The position numbers and the translations under genes are program-made. Source: a virus. Taken from it: a stretch of 22,984 nt of DNA. The notes under the pieces are model-generated. The model did not search any database. It had not been told where the DNA came from and saw nothing but the letters and a program-made list of their open reading frames with translations. The DNA is taken from positions 1 through 22,984 of the IMG/VR virus record IMGVR_UViG_3300021356_000182; one strand, given 5' to 3'. Below, one piece after another: positions 15,329 through 21,091 of the stretch; the first letter of the stretch is position 1; every line of letters begins with the position of its first letter.

Positions 15329-15687
15329 AAATCATAGATAAAATCAAGAATACTGAGTTTTATCAAAACTGGGCAAAAGCATTTGCTATATGTTACCCAA
15401 TGATGGTTGAAGGTGATTTATCAGCATTAACCTTTACACATTTTTGGAAAGCTAATGTTACTGGGATCATAGCAGCTACTCTAGCTTCACTAACCAAAAA
15501 ATCTTGGTATCAAAGTTTTATGCAACATAAATATGCACCAGCAATCATTTTAGGTCTCTGCACCTTTGTTGCTGATTTATTAGTTCACCCAACTCACTTT
15601 GGAGCATTTTGGACTGAAGCTCTAGCAACAGGAGTTGGTGCTGGTTTACTATCAGCTTTCTTTATCTATAAGCCATTAGGAAAATAA
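15325..15687 (+). CDS. Multi-TM membrane protein in lysis cassette
   Basis: This is a 120-aa protein with three likely membrane segments: about 42-57 (KANVTGIIAATLASL), 71-88 (APAIILGLCTFVADLLV) and 97-115 (TEALATGVGAGLLSAFFIY). It lies between the holin and the endolysin, and its stop is one base before the endolysin ATG. It could be a second holin or a holin regulator. I recognise no definite family, though the size and topology suit a class I-type holin. Having three membrane proteins before one endolysin is more than the minimum needed for lysis. Confidence 0.75.
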   Translation: MKIIDKIKNTEFYQNWAKAFAICYPMMVEGDLSALTFTHFWKANVTGIIAATLASLTKKSWYQSFMQHKYAPAIILGLCTFVADLLVHPTHFGAFWTEALATGVGAGLLSAFFIYKPLGK

Positions 15688-15688
15688 A

Positions 15689-16132
15689 ATGTACGACAAC
15701 ATAAAAGAAATGCTGATCAAGAATGAAGGATTGGTATGTACTCCTTATCATTGTAGTGCTGGTAAATTAACAATAGGCGTAGGAAGGAACTTAGAAGCTA
15801 ATGGTATCTCAGAAGATGAAGCTATGTATCTTTTAGAGAATGATATCAATAGAGTTGTAGCTAATTTAGATAAGATGTGGGAAGTATGGAGAAGTTTCCC
15901 TGTACCTGCTCAAGAAGTTTGTGTTGATATGGCATTTCAAATGGGCATAGCAGGATTTATGAATTTTAGACAAACACGAGCTCTGATGGAGATGGGGTGC
16001 TGGTTAGAAGCATCAGAGGAAGTATTAAGAAGTAAGTATGCAGTTCAAACACCAAATAGGGCAGCTAGGAATTCAAGAAAACTAGCTTTGTGTAAAAGTG
16101 CCAAGAAAAACATCAGACCAACATCAAGCTAA
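15689..16132 (+). CDS. Endolysin, T4-lysozyme-like muramidase (GH24)
   Basis: This is a 147-aa protein with AGGA before the ATG. Residues E13, C22 and T28 fit the GH24 triad spacing Glu-8aa-Asp/Cys-5aa-Thr, within KNEGLVCTPYHCSAGKLTIG; the Asp position is Cys here. Later family landmarks include a VDMAFQMGIAGFMNFRQ segment and RNSRKLALC at the end. The enzyme hydrolyses MurNAc-GlcNAc bonds of peptidoglycan. No signal peptide or membrane anchor is visible, so release through the holin is expected. Its last 35 bases overlap the following nuclease gene. At about 147 aa it is a compact, single-domain endolysin. Confidence 0.92.
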   Translation: MYDNIKEMLIKNEGLVCTPYHCSAGKLTIGVGRNLEANGISEDEAMYLLENDINRVVANLDKMWEVWRSFPVPAQEVCVDMAFQMGIAGFMNFRQTRALMEMGCWLEASEEVLRSKYAVQTPNRAARNSRKLALCKSAKKNIRPTSS

Positions 16133-16544
16133 TTCTAGACTTGGTGCATTAGGAGAATCATTAGTTCAAACCTTCTTGCTTGAGTACGCTGACTTTTGTT
16201 ACCCAACGCAAGAAAAACATCCTGCTGACTTAATGGTTGAATTTGGTTCAGCTAAATATACAGTGCAAGTAAAAAGCAGAAGAGCTACTAAAGAAAAGAA
16301 GTTTGTATTTGCTGCTGAGAACTCAAGATCACAATCTGAAACCTATAGACAATATACTTGCGATATTCTAGCTTTTGTTTTTTTTGATGATGATAAGAAG
16401 CACATTATGTTTAAAGCAAACACATCATCACAAAACTATTTTACTTTTGATAAGAAATCCATAACTGATGATATGGAATTAGAATCCCTTAAAGAAACAC
16501 TGGATAGTCTAAGTTCAGTACCAGTTCTGAATCCTATAATTTAG
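16098..16544 (+). CDS. PD-(D/E)XK-type nuclease-like protein
   Basis: This is a 148-aa protein starting at GTG. An in-frame TAG at 16083-16085 leaves no other usual upstream start, and a later ATG would lose the first motif. The layout is that of small PD-(D/E)XK nucleases: RLGALGESLVQTFLL (E20 on the first helix), then ADLMVE (D44), then YTVQVKSRR (Q57, K59). Here the usual E of the E-x-K motif is Q, a variant known from the I-Ssp6803I-like group. A role in recombination, DNA processing or host DNA attack is possible. It overlaps the endolysin by 35 bases, which is unusual for a nuclease and makes it the last gene of the late block. No Shine-Dalgarno is obvious. Confidence 0.7.
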   Translation: MPRKTSDQHQANSRLGALGESLVQTFLLEYADFCYPTQEKHPADLMVEFGSAKYTVQVKSRRATKEKKFVFAAENSRSQSETYRQYTCDILAFVFFDDDKKHIMFKANTSSQNYFTFDKKSITDDMELESLKETLDSLSSVPVLNPII

Positions 16545-16634
16545 CACCTAAAAATAAATTAATATTTTTTTACACATTTATATATATTTATGTATAATGG
16601 GGGTATGTTAATTAAAAATAAGGAGTTAAATAAC
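16545..16634 (+). promoter_or_regulatory. Intergenic control region between late block and DNA-metabolism block
   Basis: This is the largest gap between genes in the window. It holds an A/T-only inverted repeat (AAAAATA at 16550-16556, TATTTTT at 16563-16569, 6-base loop). That repeat could be a weak terminator or an UP-like element. The promoter at 16569-16598 and the AAGGAG of the next gene follow. Confidence 0.6.
16569..16598 (+). promoter_or_regulatory. Sigma70-like promoter
   Basis: TTTACA (16569-16574) and TATAAT (16593-16598) are separated by 18 bases, with an A/T-rich tract upstream. It is the best promoter match I found. It points into the small-gene and methyltransferase operon. 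Transcription would start near 16605, upstream of the AGGAG and ATG at 16635, which excludes the earlier in-frame ATG at 16590. Confidence 0.7.
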
Positions 16635-16883
16635 ATGAACTATAACAATGTAAAAGATGCTTGGGGTAATGTATTAACATCAAGACAGTCACAAACCAAA
16701 TCTAAAGTTAATTTTCTAATAGGCAGAAGCAAGGGTGATACTGCTGAATTAGAAAGACTTTGGAAATTATATGACGAAGCTCACGAAAAATATAATAAAA
16801 AAATAGATGCTCTTACAGCTAAAAGAGATTATGAAGTTGATTATATTTGGAAAGAGATTTGTAAATTAGAAGGGAGTAAATAA
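16635..16883 (+). CDS. Small protein of unknown function, first gene of DNA-metabolism operon
   Basis: This is an 82-aa protein starting MNYNNVKDAWGN, with AAGGAG upstream. Starting at 16590 instead would place the start codon inside the -10 element. The sequence is charged and helix-rich: TAELERLWKLYDEAHEKYNK and a following helix (LTAKRDYEVDYIWKEICKLE) suggest a two-helix coiled coil. No family is recognised. As the first gene behind a strong promoter it could be an early host-interaction or regulatory protein, but this is position only. It ends EGSK with TAATG coupling to the next gene. Confidence 0.75.
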   Translation: MNYNNVKDAWGNVLTSRQSQTKSKVNFLIGRSKGDTAELERLWKLYDEAHEKYNKKIDALTAKRDYEVDYIWKEICKLEGSK

Positions 16884-17035
16884 TGTCAGCAACTAGATAC
16901 ACACTACAAGTTCAACTACCCAGTATAGGCTGGGTGGTTGCTATCAAGACTAGCGACTTATTCTATATGGCTAGTAAGAGAGCAAGATTAATTGCTCAAG
17001 GGCATAAGGTTAAATTAACTAAGGAGAAGAAGTAA
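16883..17035 (+). CDS. 50-aa protein of unknown function
   Basis: The ORF MSATRYTLQVQLPSIGWVVA... ends in a Lys-rich tail (KVKLTKEKK). GGGAG precedes the ATG by 8 bases, and both ends use TAATG overlaps with neighbours. A short beta region (YTLQVQLPSIGWVVAIKTSD) is followed by a basic helix (FYMASKRARLIAQGHKV). It is rich in Lys/Arg and might bind nucleic acid. No family is recognised. Confidence 0.7.
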   Translation: MSATRYTLQVQLPSIGWVVAIKTSDLFYMASKRARLIAQGHKVKLTKEKK

Positions 17036-17244
17036 TGGCTAAATACACAAACGAAGAAAAAGCACTTATGGTTTATGCTTTAAATCTTATGGCAGGTGAA
17101 TCACATATTTGGAATGATGAAACGCATGACAAAATATTCAGACTTATTGATAAGGTTGATACTCCATTTATACCTAATGATGATAGTGGTTTGTACAACA
17201 AAAAATATCAAAACTATATGAAAAGCTGGGAGAGTAAAAAATGA
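17035..17244 (+). CDS. 69-aa protein of unknown function
   Basis: AAGGAG upstream and TAATG coupling support the start. The sequence has an N-terminal helix (NEEKALMVYALNLMAG), then acidic and aromatic residues, and ends KSWESKK. No motif is recognised. It overlaps the next gene by 4 bases (ATGA). It is probably expressed with the methyltransferase gene downstream. Confidence 0.7.
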   Translation: MAKYTNEEKALMVYALNLMAGESHIWNDETHDKIFRLIDKVDTPFIPNDDSGLYNKKYQNYMKSWESKK

Positions 17245-17498
17245 ACCTAATGTGCAATACCAAACATGGTGTTATTCAATGGAGATGGAAAGACTCAGGT
17301 CAACCATCTCCTGAATACAAATCATTGAATCATCAATGGTGGATTCCTAAGAAGACTGAGTTTGAATTAGTTACTAAAGTTGATCCTACGATTAAGCAAG
17401 AAATCAAAGACGAGATTTGGGAAGATATGCAATCTGATTTTGAGTATCAGAAAGGCATTTATAAATTACATAAATTAAATAAAAGGGAGAGTAAATAA
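17241..17498 (+). CDS. 85-aa protein of unknown function
   Basis: The protein is Trp-rich near its N-terminus (MNLMCNTKHGVIQWRWKDSG, then NHQWWIPKK), followed by a charged helix (KQEIKDEIWEDMQSDFEYQK). It starts inside the GGGAGAGTAAAAAATG cassette and ends NKRESK at the copy that precedes the methyltransferase gene. No family is recognised. Confidence 0.7.
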   Translation: MNLMCNTKHGVIQWRWKDSGQPSPEYKSLNHQWWIPKKTEFELVTKVDPTIKQEIKDEIWEDMQSDFEYQKGIYKLHKLNKRESK

Positions 17499-17500
17499 TG
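17478..17500 (+). repeat. 23-bp direct repeat, left copy, at methyltransferase start
   Basis: AATAAAAGGGAGAGTAAATA followed by ATG matches 18101-18123 at 22 of 23 positions by eye. It combines the C-terminal codons of the upstream gene, the Shine-Dalgarno, the stop and the next ATG. The two copies exactly flank the methyltransferase gene at 17498-18121. Confidence 0.8.
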
Positions 17501-18121
17501 AAAACATTAGAATTATTTGCAGGTAGTAGAAGTTTTAGCAAGATAGCAAAAAGTTTAGGTCATAAAGTATATACAACTGATAATCAAGACTTTAAATCTA
17601 TAGATCAAGTATGCGATATATTCGATTTTGACATCAATAAAATACCTTATAAACCTGACATAATTTGGGCAAGTCCACCTTGTACAAGTTTTTCTGTTGC
17701 ATCTATTGGTCATCATTGGAATCTTGACCATACACCAAAAACTGATAAAGCTGAATTAGGTGTGGCAATTGTAAAAAAGACAATTGAAATTATTAATTAT
17801 TTAAAACCTAAATATTGGTTTATTGAAAATCCAAGAGGTAAATTAAGAAAGTTAGATTTCATGCAAAATTTACCAAGAAAAACTGTTACATATTGTTCTT
17901 ATGGAGATATGCGAATGAAGCCTACAGATATATGGACTAATTTTGATTTTACGACTAGAGCTATGTGTAAAAATGGTAATAAGGACTGCCATCACGAACC
18001 AGCTCCTAGAGGATCACAAACTGGAACACAAGGATTAAAGGGAGATTATTTGCGAAGTCAAATACCACCAGCTTTATTTGAAGATATATTTGAACAAATT
18101 AATAAAAGGGGGAGTAAATAA
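17498..18121 (+). CDS. DNA C5-cytosine methyltransferase-like protein (1)
   Basis: This is a 207-aa protein. Motif I LFAGSRSF (6-13) is the SAM-binding loop. PPCTSFS (60-66) holds the catalytic-type Cys62, and ENPRG (110-114) corresponds to the ENV-type motif. A later segment with YCSYGD, KPTDIWTN, paired Cys/His (C157, C164, H165) and RSQIPPALFEDI is common to small phage cytosine methyltransferases. It is much shorter than typical enzymes (over 300 aa) and has no long target-recognition domain. Protection of phage DNA from host restriction is the likely role. No cognate endonuclease is adjacent. The gene is bounded by 23-bp direct repeats. Confidence 0.85.
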   Translation: MKTLELFAGSRSFSKIAKSLGHKVYTTDNQDFKSIDQVCDIFDFDINKIPYKPDIIWASPPCTSFSVASIGHHWNLDHTPKTDKAELGVAIVKKTIEIINYLKPKYWFIENPRGKLRKLDFMQNLPRKTVTYCSYGDMRMKPTDIWTNFDFTTRAMCKNGNKDCHHEPAPRGSQTGTQGLKGDYLRSQIPPALFEDIFEQINKRGSK

Positions 18122-18123
18122 TG
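18101..18123 (+). repeat. 23-bp direct repeat, right copy, at methyltransferase end
   Basis: AATAAAAGGGGGAGTAAATA followed by ATG is the partner of 17478-17500, with one mismatch. The last 14 bases (18110-18123) are also identical to 16872-16885, another gene junction. The spacing between the pair equals the length of the methyltransferase gene. Confidence 0.8.
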
Positions 18124-18213
18124 GACTATCAATTATTAATATTAGTAGCTGCTGTAGCTTACCTATCTTATGGTGCTGCACTTTTAATCAACGACAGGAA
18201 TAACAGAAAATGA
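18121..18213 (+). CDS. 30-aa single-TM microprotein
   Basis: MDYQLLILVAAVAYLSYGAA is a single membrane helix ending in a polar, basic tail (NDRNNRK). A strong GGGGGAG lies before the ATG, and it has TAATG and ATGA overlaps on its two sides. No family is recognised. It may be an inner-membrane microprotein, and its presence between two methyltransferase genes is unexplained. Confidence 0.6.
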   Translation: MDYQLLILVAAVAYLSYGAALLINDRNNRK

Positions 18214-18386
18214 ATGTAACATTTAATTTAATGGGTGGTGGTGAATTAAATATACCATCAAGAGCAATCAGTGGTTTCTATAAAGATGAATTTACCAGTG
18301 AGGTCATAGTTGAAGTTAATGGTGATGAATACAAGGTTAGAGATTCACTAGATGAAGTTAGATATATATTGGGGTTAGCAAGATGA
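18210..18386 (+). CDS. 58-aa protein of unknown function
   Basis: The ORF MNVTFNLMGGGELNIPSRAI... carries two short beta stretches (VTFNLMGGGELNIP and EVIVEVNGDEYKV) and a C-terminal helix (SLDEVRYILGLAR). It joins both neighbours through ATGA overlaps. It has no recognised family, but the fold-like alternation and tight coupling argue that it is real. Confidence 0.65.
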   Translation: MNVTFNLMGGGELNIPSRAISGFYKDEFTSEVIVEVNGDEYKVRDSLDEVRYILGLAR

Positions 18387-18955
18387 AAGTATTAGTTGCT
18401 TGTGAATATAGTGGAATAGTAAGAGATGCTTTCACTAAAAAAGGACATGATGCTATCAGTTGCGATATCTTACCAACTGAATCAGAAGGTAAGCATTATC
18501 AAGGTGATGTATTAGATATATTAGATGATGGTTGGGATTTAATGATTGCACATCCACCATGCACACACTTATCAGTTAGTGGTGCAAGGTGGTTTACTGA
18601 AGGAAGAAAACCAATGTATTTAAGAGATGAAGCTATAGAGTTTGTGAAAAAACTTATGGATGCACCTATTGATAAAATATGCATTGAAAATCCTGTAAGT
18701 GTAATTTCTTCATACATAAGAAAATCTGACCAAATGATAAACCCATTTCAGTTTGGTCACATGGAATATAAAAGAACTTGTTTGTGGTTGAAGAACTTAC
18801 CTAAATTAAAAGAAACAAATAATGTAAAAAAAGAAACAGATGCATTACCTGACAAAGAAAAGCATAGAATTTGGTGGATTGGTGGTGGTAAAGGAAAAGA
18901 AAGAAGTAAATTTTATACTGGCATAGCAGATGCTATGGCTGAACAATGGGGATAA
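18383..18955 (+). CDS. DNA C5-cytosine methyltransferase-like protein (2)
   Basis: This is a 190-aa protein. It opens MKVLVACEYSGIVRDAFTKK (SAM-loop-type motif I, variant of FxGxG). GHDAISCDILPTE and HYQGDVLDIL follow, then PPCTHLS (58-64, Cys60 catalytic type) and IENP (101-104). The C-terminus has NPFQFGHMEYKRTCLWLKNL and an IGGGKGKERSKFYTGIADAMA end typical of phage Dcm-like proteins. The two methyltransferase-like proteins in this operon are not close copies: motif I and the C-termini differ. A second specificity, or a non-standard base-modifying role, is possible. The start overlaps the 58-aa gene by ATGA. Confidence 0.8.
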   Translation: MKVLVACEYSGIVRDAFTKKGHDAISCDILPTESEGKHYQGDVLDILDDGWDLMIAHPPCTHLSVSGARWFTEGRKPMYLRDEAIEFVKKLMDAPIDKICIENPVSVISSYIRKSDQMINPFQFGHMEYKRTCLWLKNLPKLKETNNVKKETDALPDKEKHRIWWIGGGKGKERSKFYTGIADAMAEQWG

Positions 18956-18957
18956 AT

Positions 18958-19788
18958 ATGAAAATAGAATCACTTAAAAACTTTGAATCTAAACAAAAGG
19001 GTCAGGCTCTTATTTATAAAGACTTACCCAATGAGGACTATCATGCAAGTGTAGGGATCAGTAGTAGTTATGTTAGAAGGTTTGGTCAATCCCAACTTCA
19101 TGCAGTCAACTACACTTCTGAATCTACTCCAGCACTAAAGTTTGGAACAGCAGCTCATTCTTTATTAGTAGAAGGACAAGAAGCATTTGATAAAGAAGTC
19201 AGGGTGCTTACAGGTTCTCCTTATACTAAAGCATATAAAGAAGAGAAGGCTGAATACGAAGAGCAAGGATTCATAGTATTAAAAGAAGATGAAGCTGAGA
19301 TCATAAAAGGCATGAAAGAGAATATGATCTATGAGGGTAATGCTTACCTAAATGCAACTGGCAAGATACCTGAAGCAAGTATCTACTGGTATGAAGATGA
19401 CGTGCTATGTAAATGTAGACCTGATGTTATGTGTCCACCTTTAGATGAACCTAACTCAGATAACAGGATAGTCATTATTGATTACAAGACTACACAATCT
19501 TGCGAACCTCATGCTTTTAATTATTCAGTTAAGAAGTATGGCTATGATATGCAAGCTGCTTATTATAGAAGAGGAGTTGAGATGGCTGGATATGAAGTTA
19601 CTGATTTCTTATTTATAGCTCAAGAGAAAGTACAACCTTATGCATCTAAAGTTTTTAGAATCACGAAAGAACAAATGGATTATGGCTGGACTATGATGGA
19701 GCAATACCTGAATGATTATAAAGAATATCAAAAAGGTAAACCTTTAAGTATTTACAATAGTCCTAATGTTGTGGATTTGGTGTTGTAA
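18958..19788 (+). CDS. Exonuclease VIII / RecE-like PD-(D/E)XK nuclease
   Basis: This protein is about 276 aa. The ATG at 18958, two bases after the previous stop with GGGGAT upstream, is preferred to the in-frame ATG at 18946, which would overlap the methyltransferase. Features of the DUF3799/RecE-type nuclease core are present: FGTAAHSLL (H67), IPEASIYW (E139), KCRPD (D156), IIDYKTT (D175, K177) and YDMQAAYYRRG (Q199, Y202). By family knowledge it degrades DNA 5' to 3' to leave 3' single strands for annealing. No RecT/Beta-type annealase is recognised next to it. The gene for the protein with an SSB-like tip lies about 1.3 kb downstream. Confidence 0.85.
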   Translation: MKIESLKNFESKQKGQALIYKDLPNEDYHASVGISSSYVRRFGQSQLHAVNYTSESTPALKFGTAAHSLLVEGQEAFDKEVRVLTGSPYTKAYKEEKAEYEEQGFIVLKEDEAEIIKGMKENMIYEGNAYLNATGKIPEASIYWYEDDVLCKCRPDVMCPPLDEPNSDNRIVIIDYKTTQSCEPHAFNYSVKKYGYDMQAAYYRRGVEMAGYEVTDFLFIAQEKVQPYASKVFRITKEQMDYGWTMMEQYLNDYKEYQKGKPLSIYNSPNVVDLVL

Positions 19789-19931
19789 TGAACAAGCTAT
19801 ATATAAACAAGAGAGGTAAGTACATTTATTGTTATGAGTACACAAAACAAAATCGTTTAAATAAACAAGGTAAAAATGAAAAAGTGCTTGTAATTAATAA
19901 CGTAACTCAGATTTTAAAAAAGGGCGAATAG
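19788..19931 (+). CDS. 47-aa basic microprotein
   Basis: The ORF MNKLYINKRGKYIYCYEYTK... begins at a TAATG overlap with the nuclease gene. It is Lys/Tyr/Asn-rich, with a beta-hairpin-like opening (KLYINKRGKYIYCYEYTK) and a C-terminal helix (NVTQILKKGE). No Shine-Dalgarno is obvious, so translation would depend on coupling. It has no recognised family. Confidence 0.55.
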   Translation: MNKLYINKRGKYIYCYEYTKQNRLNKQGKNEKVLVINNVTQILKKGE

Positions 19932-19977
19932 ATATATGAGAGTATTTAGATTTATGGAGAGTTTATCTTACGCCCTT
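19920..19977 (+). other. Long-range inverted repeat across microprotein boundary
   Basis: AAGGGCG (19920-19926) and CGCCCTT (19971-19977) are perfect inverted copies separated by 44 bases, in DNA that is otherwise poor in G and C. The left arm sits at the end of the 47-aa gene, and the right arm lies inside the next candidate gene. No T-run follows, so it is not a standard terminator. Confidence 0.4.
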
Positions 19978-20040
19978 GAGATTAGTATAAGGGTTTTTGG
20001 AAGAGTAGGTAATAAAGTTCTAGCTTTATTATCAAATTAA
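19936..20040 (+). CDS. Possible 34-aa microprotein
   Basis: The ORF MRVFRFMESLSYALEISIRV... is short, amphipathic and basic. It fills the gap between the 47-aa gene and the RHH-like gene. There is no clear Shine-Dalgarno before the ATG, and part of it overlaps the inverted repeat at 19920-19977. It could be a real microprotein or a non-coding leader. The spacing is consistent with a gene, but the evidence is thin. Confidence 0.35.
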   Translation: MRVFRFMESLSYALEISIRVFGRVGNKVLALLSN

Positions 20041-20067
20041 ATATAATATAAAAAGTGGAGAGTCATT

Positions 20068-20229
20068 ATGGACGAAAAAACAAAAAAGGCACTTTGGATT
20101 CCTGAAGAATTACATAAGGATATCAAGGTGTTTGCAATCACAAATAATATGAATATTGAATCTGCTACTCAGCTATTGCTGAAGTTGGGCATGGTTTCTT
20201 ATAAGGAGAATAATCATGGGTCAGCATAA
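20068..20229 (+). CDS. 53-aa ribbon-helix-helix-like DNA-binding protein
   Basis: GGAGAG lies 8 bases before the ATG. The layout MDEKTKKALWIPEELHKDIK, then VFAITNNMNIESATQLLLKL, fits the ribbon-helix-helix (Arc/CopG) fold. It has a short strand with alternating residues (KALWI), helix A (PEELHKDIKVFAITNN), a turn, and helix B (NIESATQLLLKLGM). Such proteins act as dimeric repressors. It would be the only transcription-regulator candidate in the window, probably autoregulating or controlling this operon. The next gene starts inside its end (14-base overlap). Confidence 0.6.
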   Translation: MDEKTKKALWIPEELHKDIKVFAITNNMNIESATQLLLKLGMVSYKENNHGSA

Positions 20230-20380
20230 AGCAAAAGTAGAGCAACGTAGAAAAGAACTAGAAGCTGAAAAGCTAGATAAGCAGATCAAAACATATTATT
20301 TTCAAAAAGGTGCTGGTAAGCATTACAGGGAAGTAACATACATGAGTGGCAAAGTAGTTAGGACTGAGTTCAATGATTGA
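20216..20380 (+). CDS. 54-aa charged protein of unknown function
   Basis: AAGGAG precedes the ATG at a good distance. The N-terminal half is a highly charged helix (AKVEQRRKELEAEKLDKQI). A short beta segment follows (KTYYFQKGAGKHYREVTYM). The overlap with the RHH-like gene is 14 bases in another frame. No family is recognised. Confidence 0.65.
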   Translation: MGQHKAKVEQRRKELEAEKLDKQIKTYYFQKGAGKHYREVTYMSGKVVRTEFND

Positions 20381-20480
20381 GTGGATTCTATATTTTATTG
20401 CAGGAATATTTGGATTAGTATTTATAGGAATCATTTTAAGTGTATTAGCATTTATATATGTAATTAGAGAGTTAGATTAA
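20373..20480 (+). CDS. 35-aa single-TM microprotein
   Basis: MIEWILYFIAGIFGLVFIGI followed by a further hydrophobic stretch and IRELD forms one long membrane helix or hairpin. It begins inside the preceding gene (8-base overlap) and ends in a TAATG shared with the nuclease gene. It is strongly hydrophobic with only terminal charges. Function is unknown. Confidence 0.6.
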   Translation: MIEWILYFIAGIFGLVFIGIILSVLAFIYVIRELD

Positions 20481-20914
20481 TGGTAAATGGTAGAAATAAA
20501 GGTGCAGCTTTTGAGAGACTAATAGTCAATAAGATCAATGCAGTGTTAGAAGAAAAAGGTTTAGAAGAGAGAGTAAAAAGAAACTTAGATCAGTATCAAA
20601 CTAAAGGCATGGCTGATATTTATTTCAGGAACTTTGCGATTGAATGCAAAAGATACAAAAACAATGGCAATCAGAACATTTACAAGAACGAATGGTGGCA
20701 ACAAGCAGTAGATAGTGCTGGTGATAACTTGATTCCTATATTGATATACAAGTTTGATCGCAGAAATATTATGTGTGTTGTACCACTATTTTTAGTAAAC
20801 AACTTTGATAAAGCTAATTGGGATTGCACATATATGTGTCCTTTATCAGATATATGTGAAAGGTTAGATGAAATCATACAAAGAGCAGATGGATTTAAAC
20901 AGCTACCTGCTTGA
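20480..20914 (+). CDS. Holliday-junction-resolvase-like PD-(D/E)XK nuclease
   Basis: This is a 144-aa protein. RNKGAAFERLIVNKI (E12 on helix 1), RNLDQYQTKGMADIYF (D46) and FAIECKRYK (E55, K57) give the E...D...ExK layout of PD-(D/E)XK resolvases. The following NEWWQQAVDSAGDNLIPILI adds the usual helix and strand. Such enzymes resolve branched DNA after recombination or before packaging. It sits within the exonuclease/SSB-like/primase gene run, which supports a recombination-repair role. The start shares TAATG with the microprotein before it. Confidence 0.8.
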   Translation: MVNGRNKGAAFERLIVNKINAVLEEKGLEERVKRNLDQYQTKGMADIYFRNFAIECKRYKNNGNQNIYKNEWWQQAVDSAGDNLIPILIYKFDRRNIMCVVPLFLVNNFDKANWDCTYMCPLSDICERLDEIIQRADGFKQLPA

Positions 20915-21077
20915 GCAGGACTTTGAGGATTATTGTAGGTTTGCCTACGAAAAAATACAAAGTGCTTGCGATTTTCTCGGAATAATAAATGACGAGGATT
21001 ATGAGAGTTTTAAGGAAAGATGTTATTCAGAACTTGAAACTAATTACTTAAACAGTATTGAGAAAACAATACATTAA
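20868..21077 (+). CDS. 69-aa acidic helical protein of unknown function
   Basis: The ORF MKSYKEQMDLNSYLLEQDFE... overlaps the resolvase gene by 47 bases. AAGG lies 7 bases before the ATG at 20868, and a second in-frame ATG at 20889 is also possible. The sequence is helix-prone, with repeated Glu/Asp and aromatic residues (EDYCRFAYEKIQSACDFLG, NDEDYESFKERCYSELE). No family is recognised. The long overlap suggests translational coupling to the resolvase. Confidence 0.65.
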   Translation: MKSYKEQMDLNSYLLEQDFEDYCRFAYEKIQSACDFLGIINDEDYESFKERCYSELETNYLNSIEKTIH

Positions 21078-21091
21078 CCATAGGAGAGTAT

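Noticed and set aside
16590-16634. Upstream start (ATG 16590) for the first gene of the second block
   Set aside because: The start would lie within the -35/-10 region and upstream of the expected transcript start. AAGGAG and ATG at 16635 fit better.
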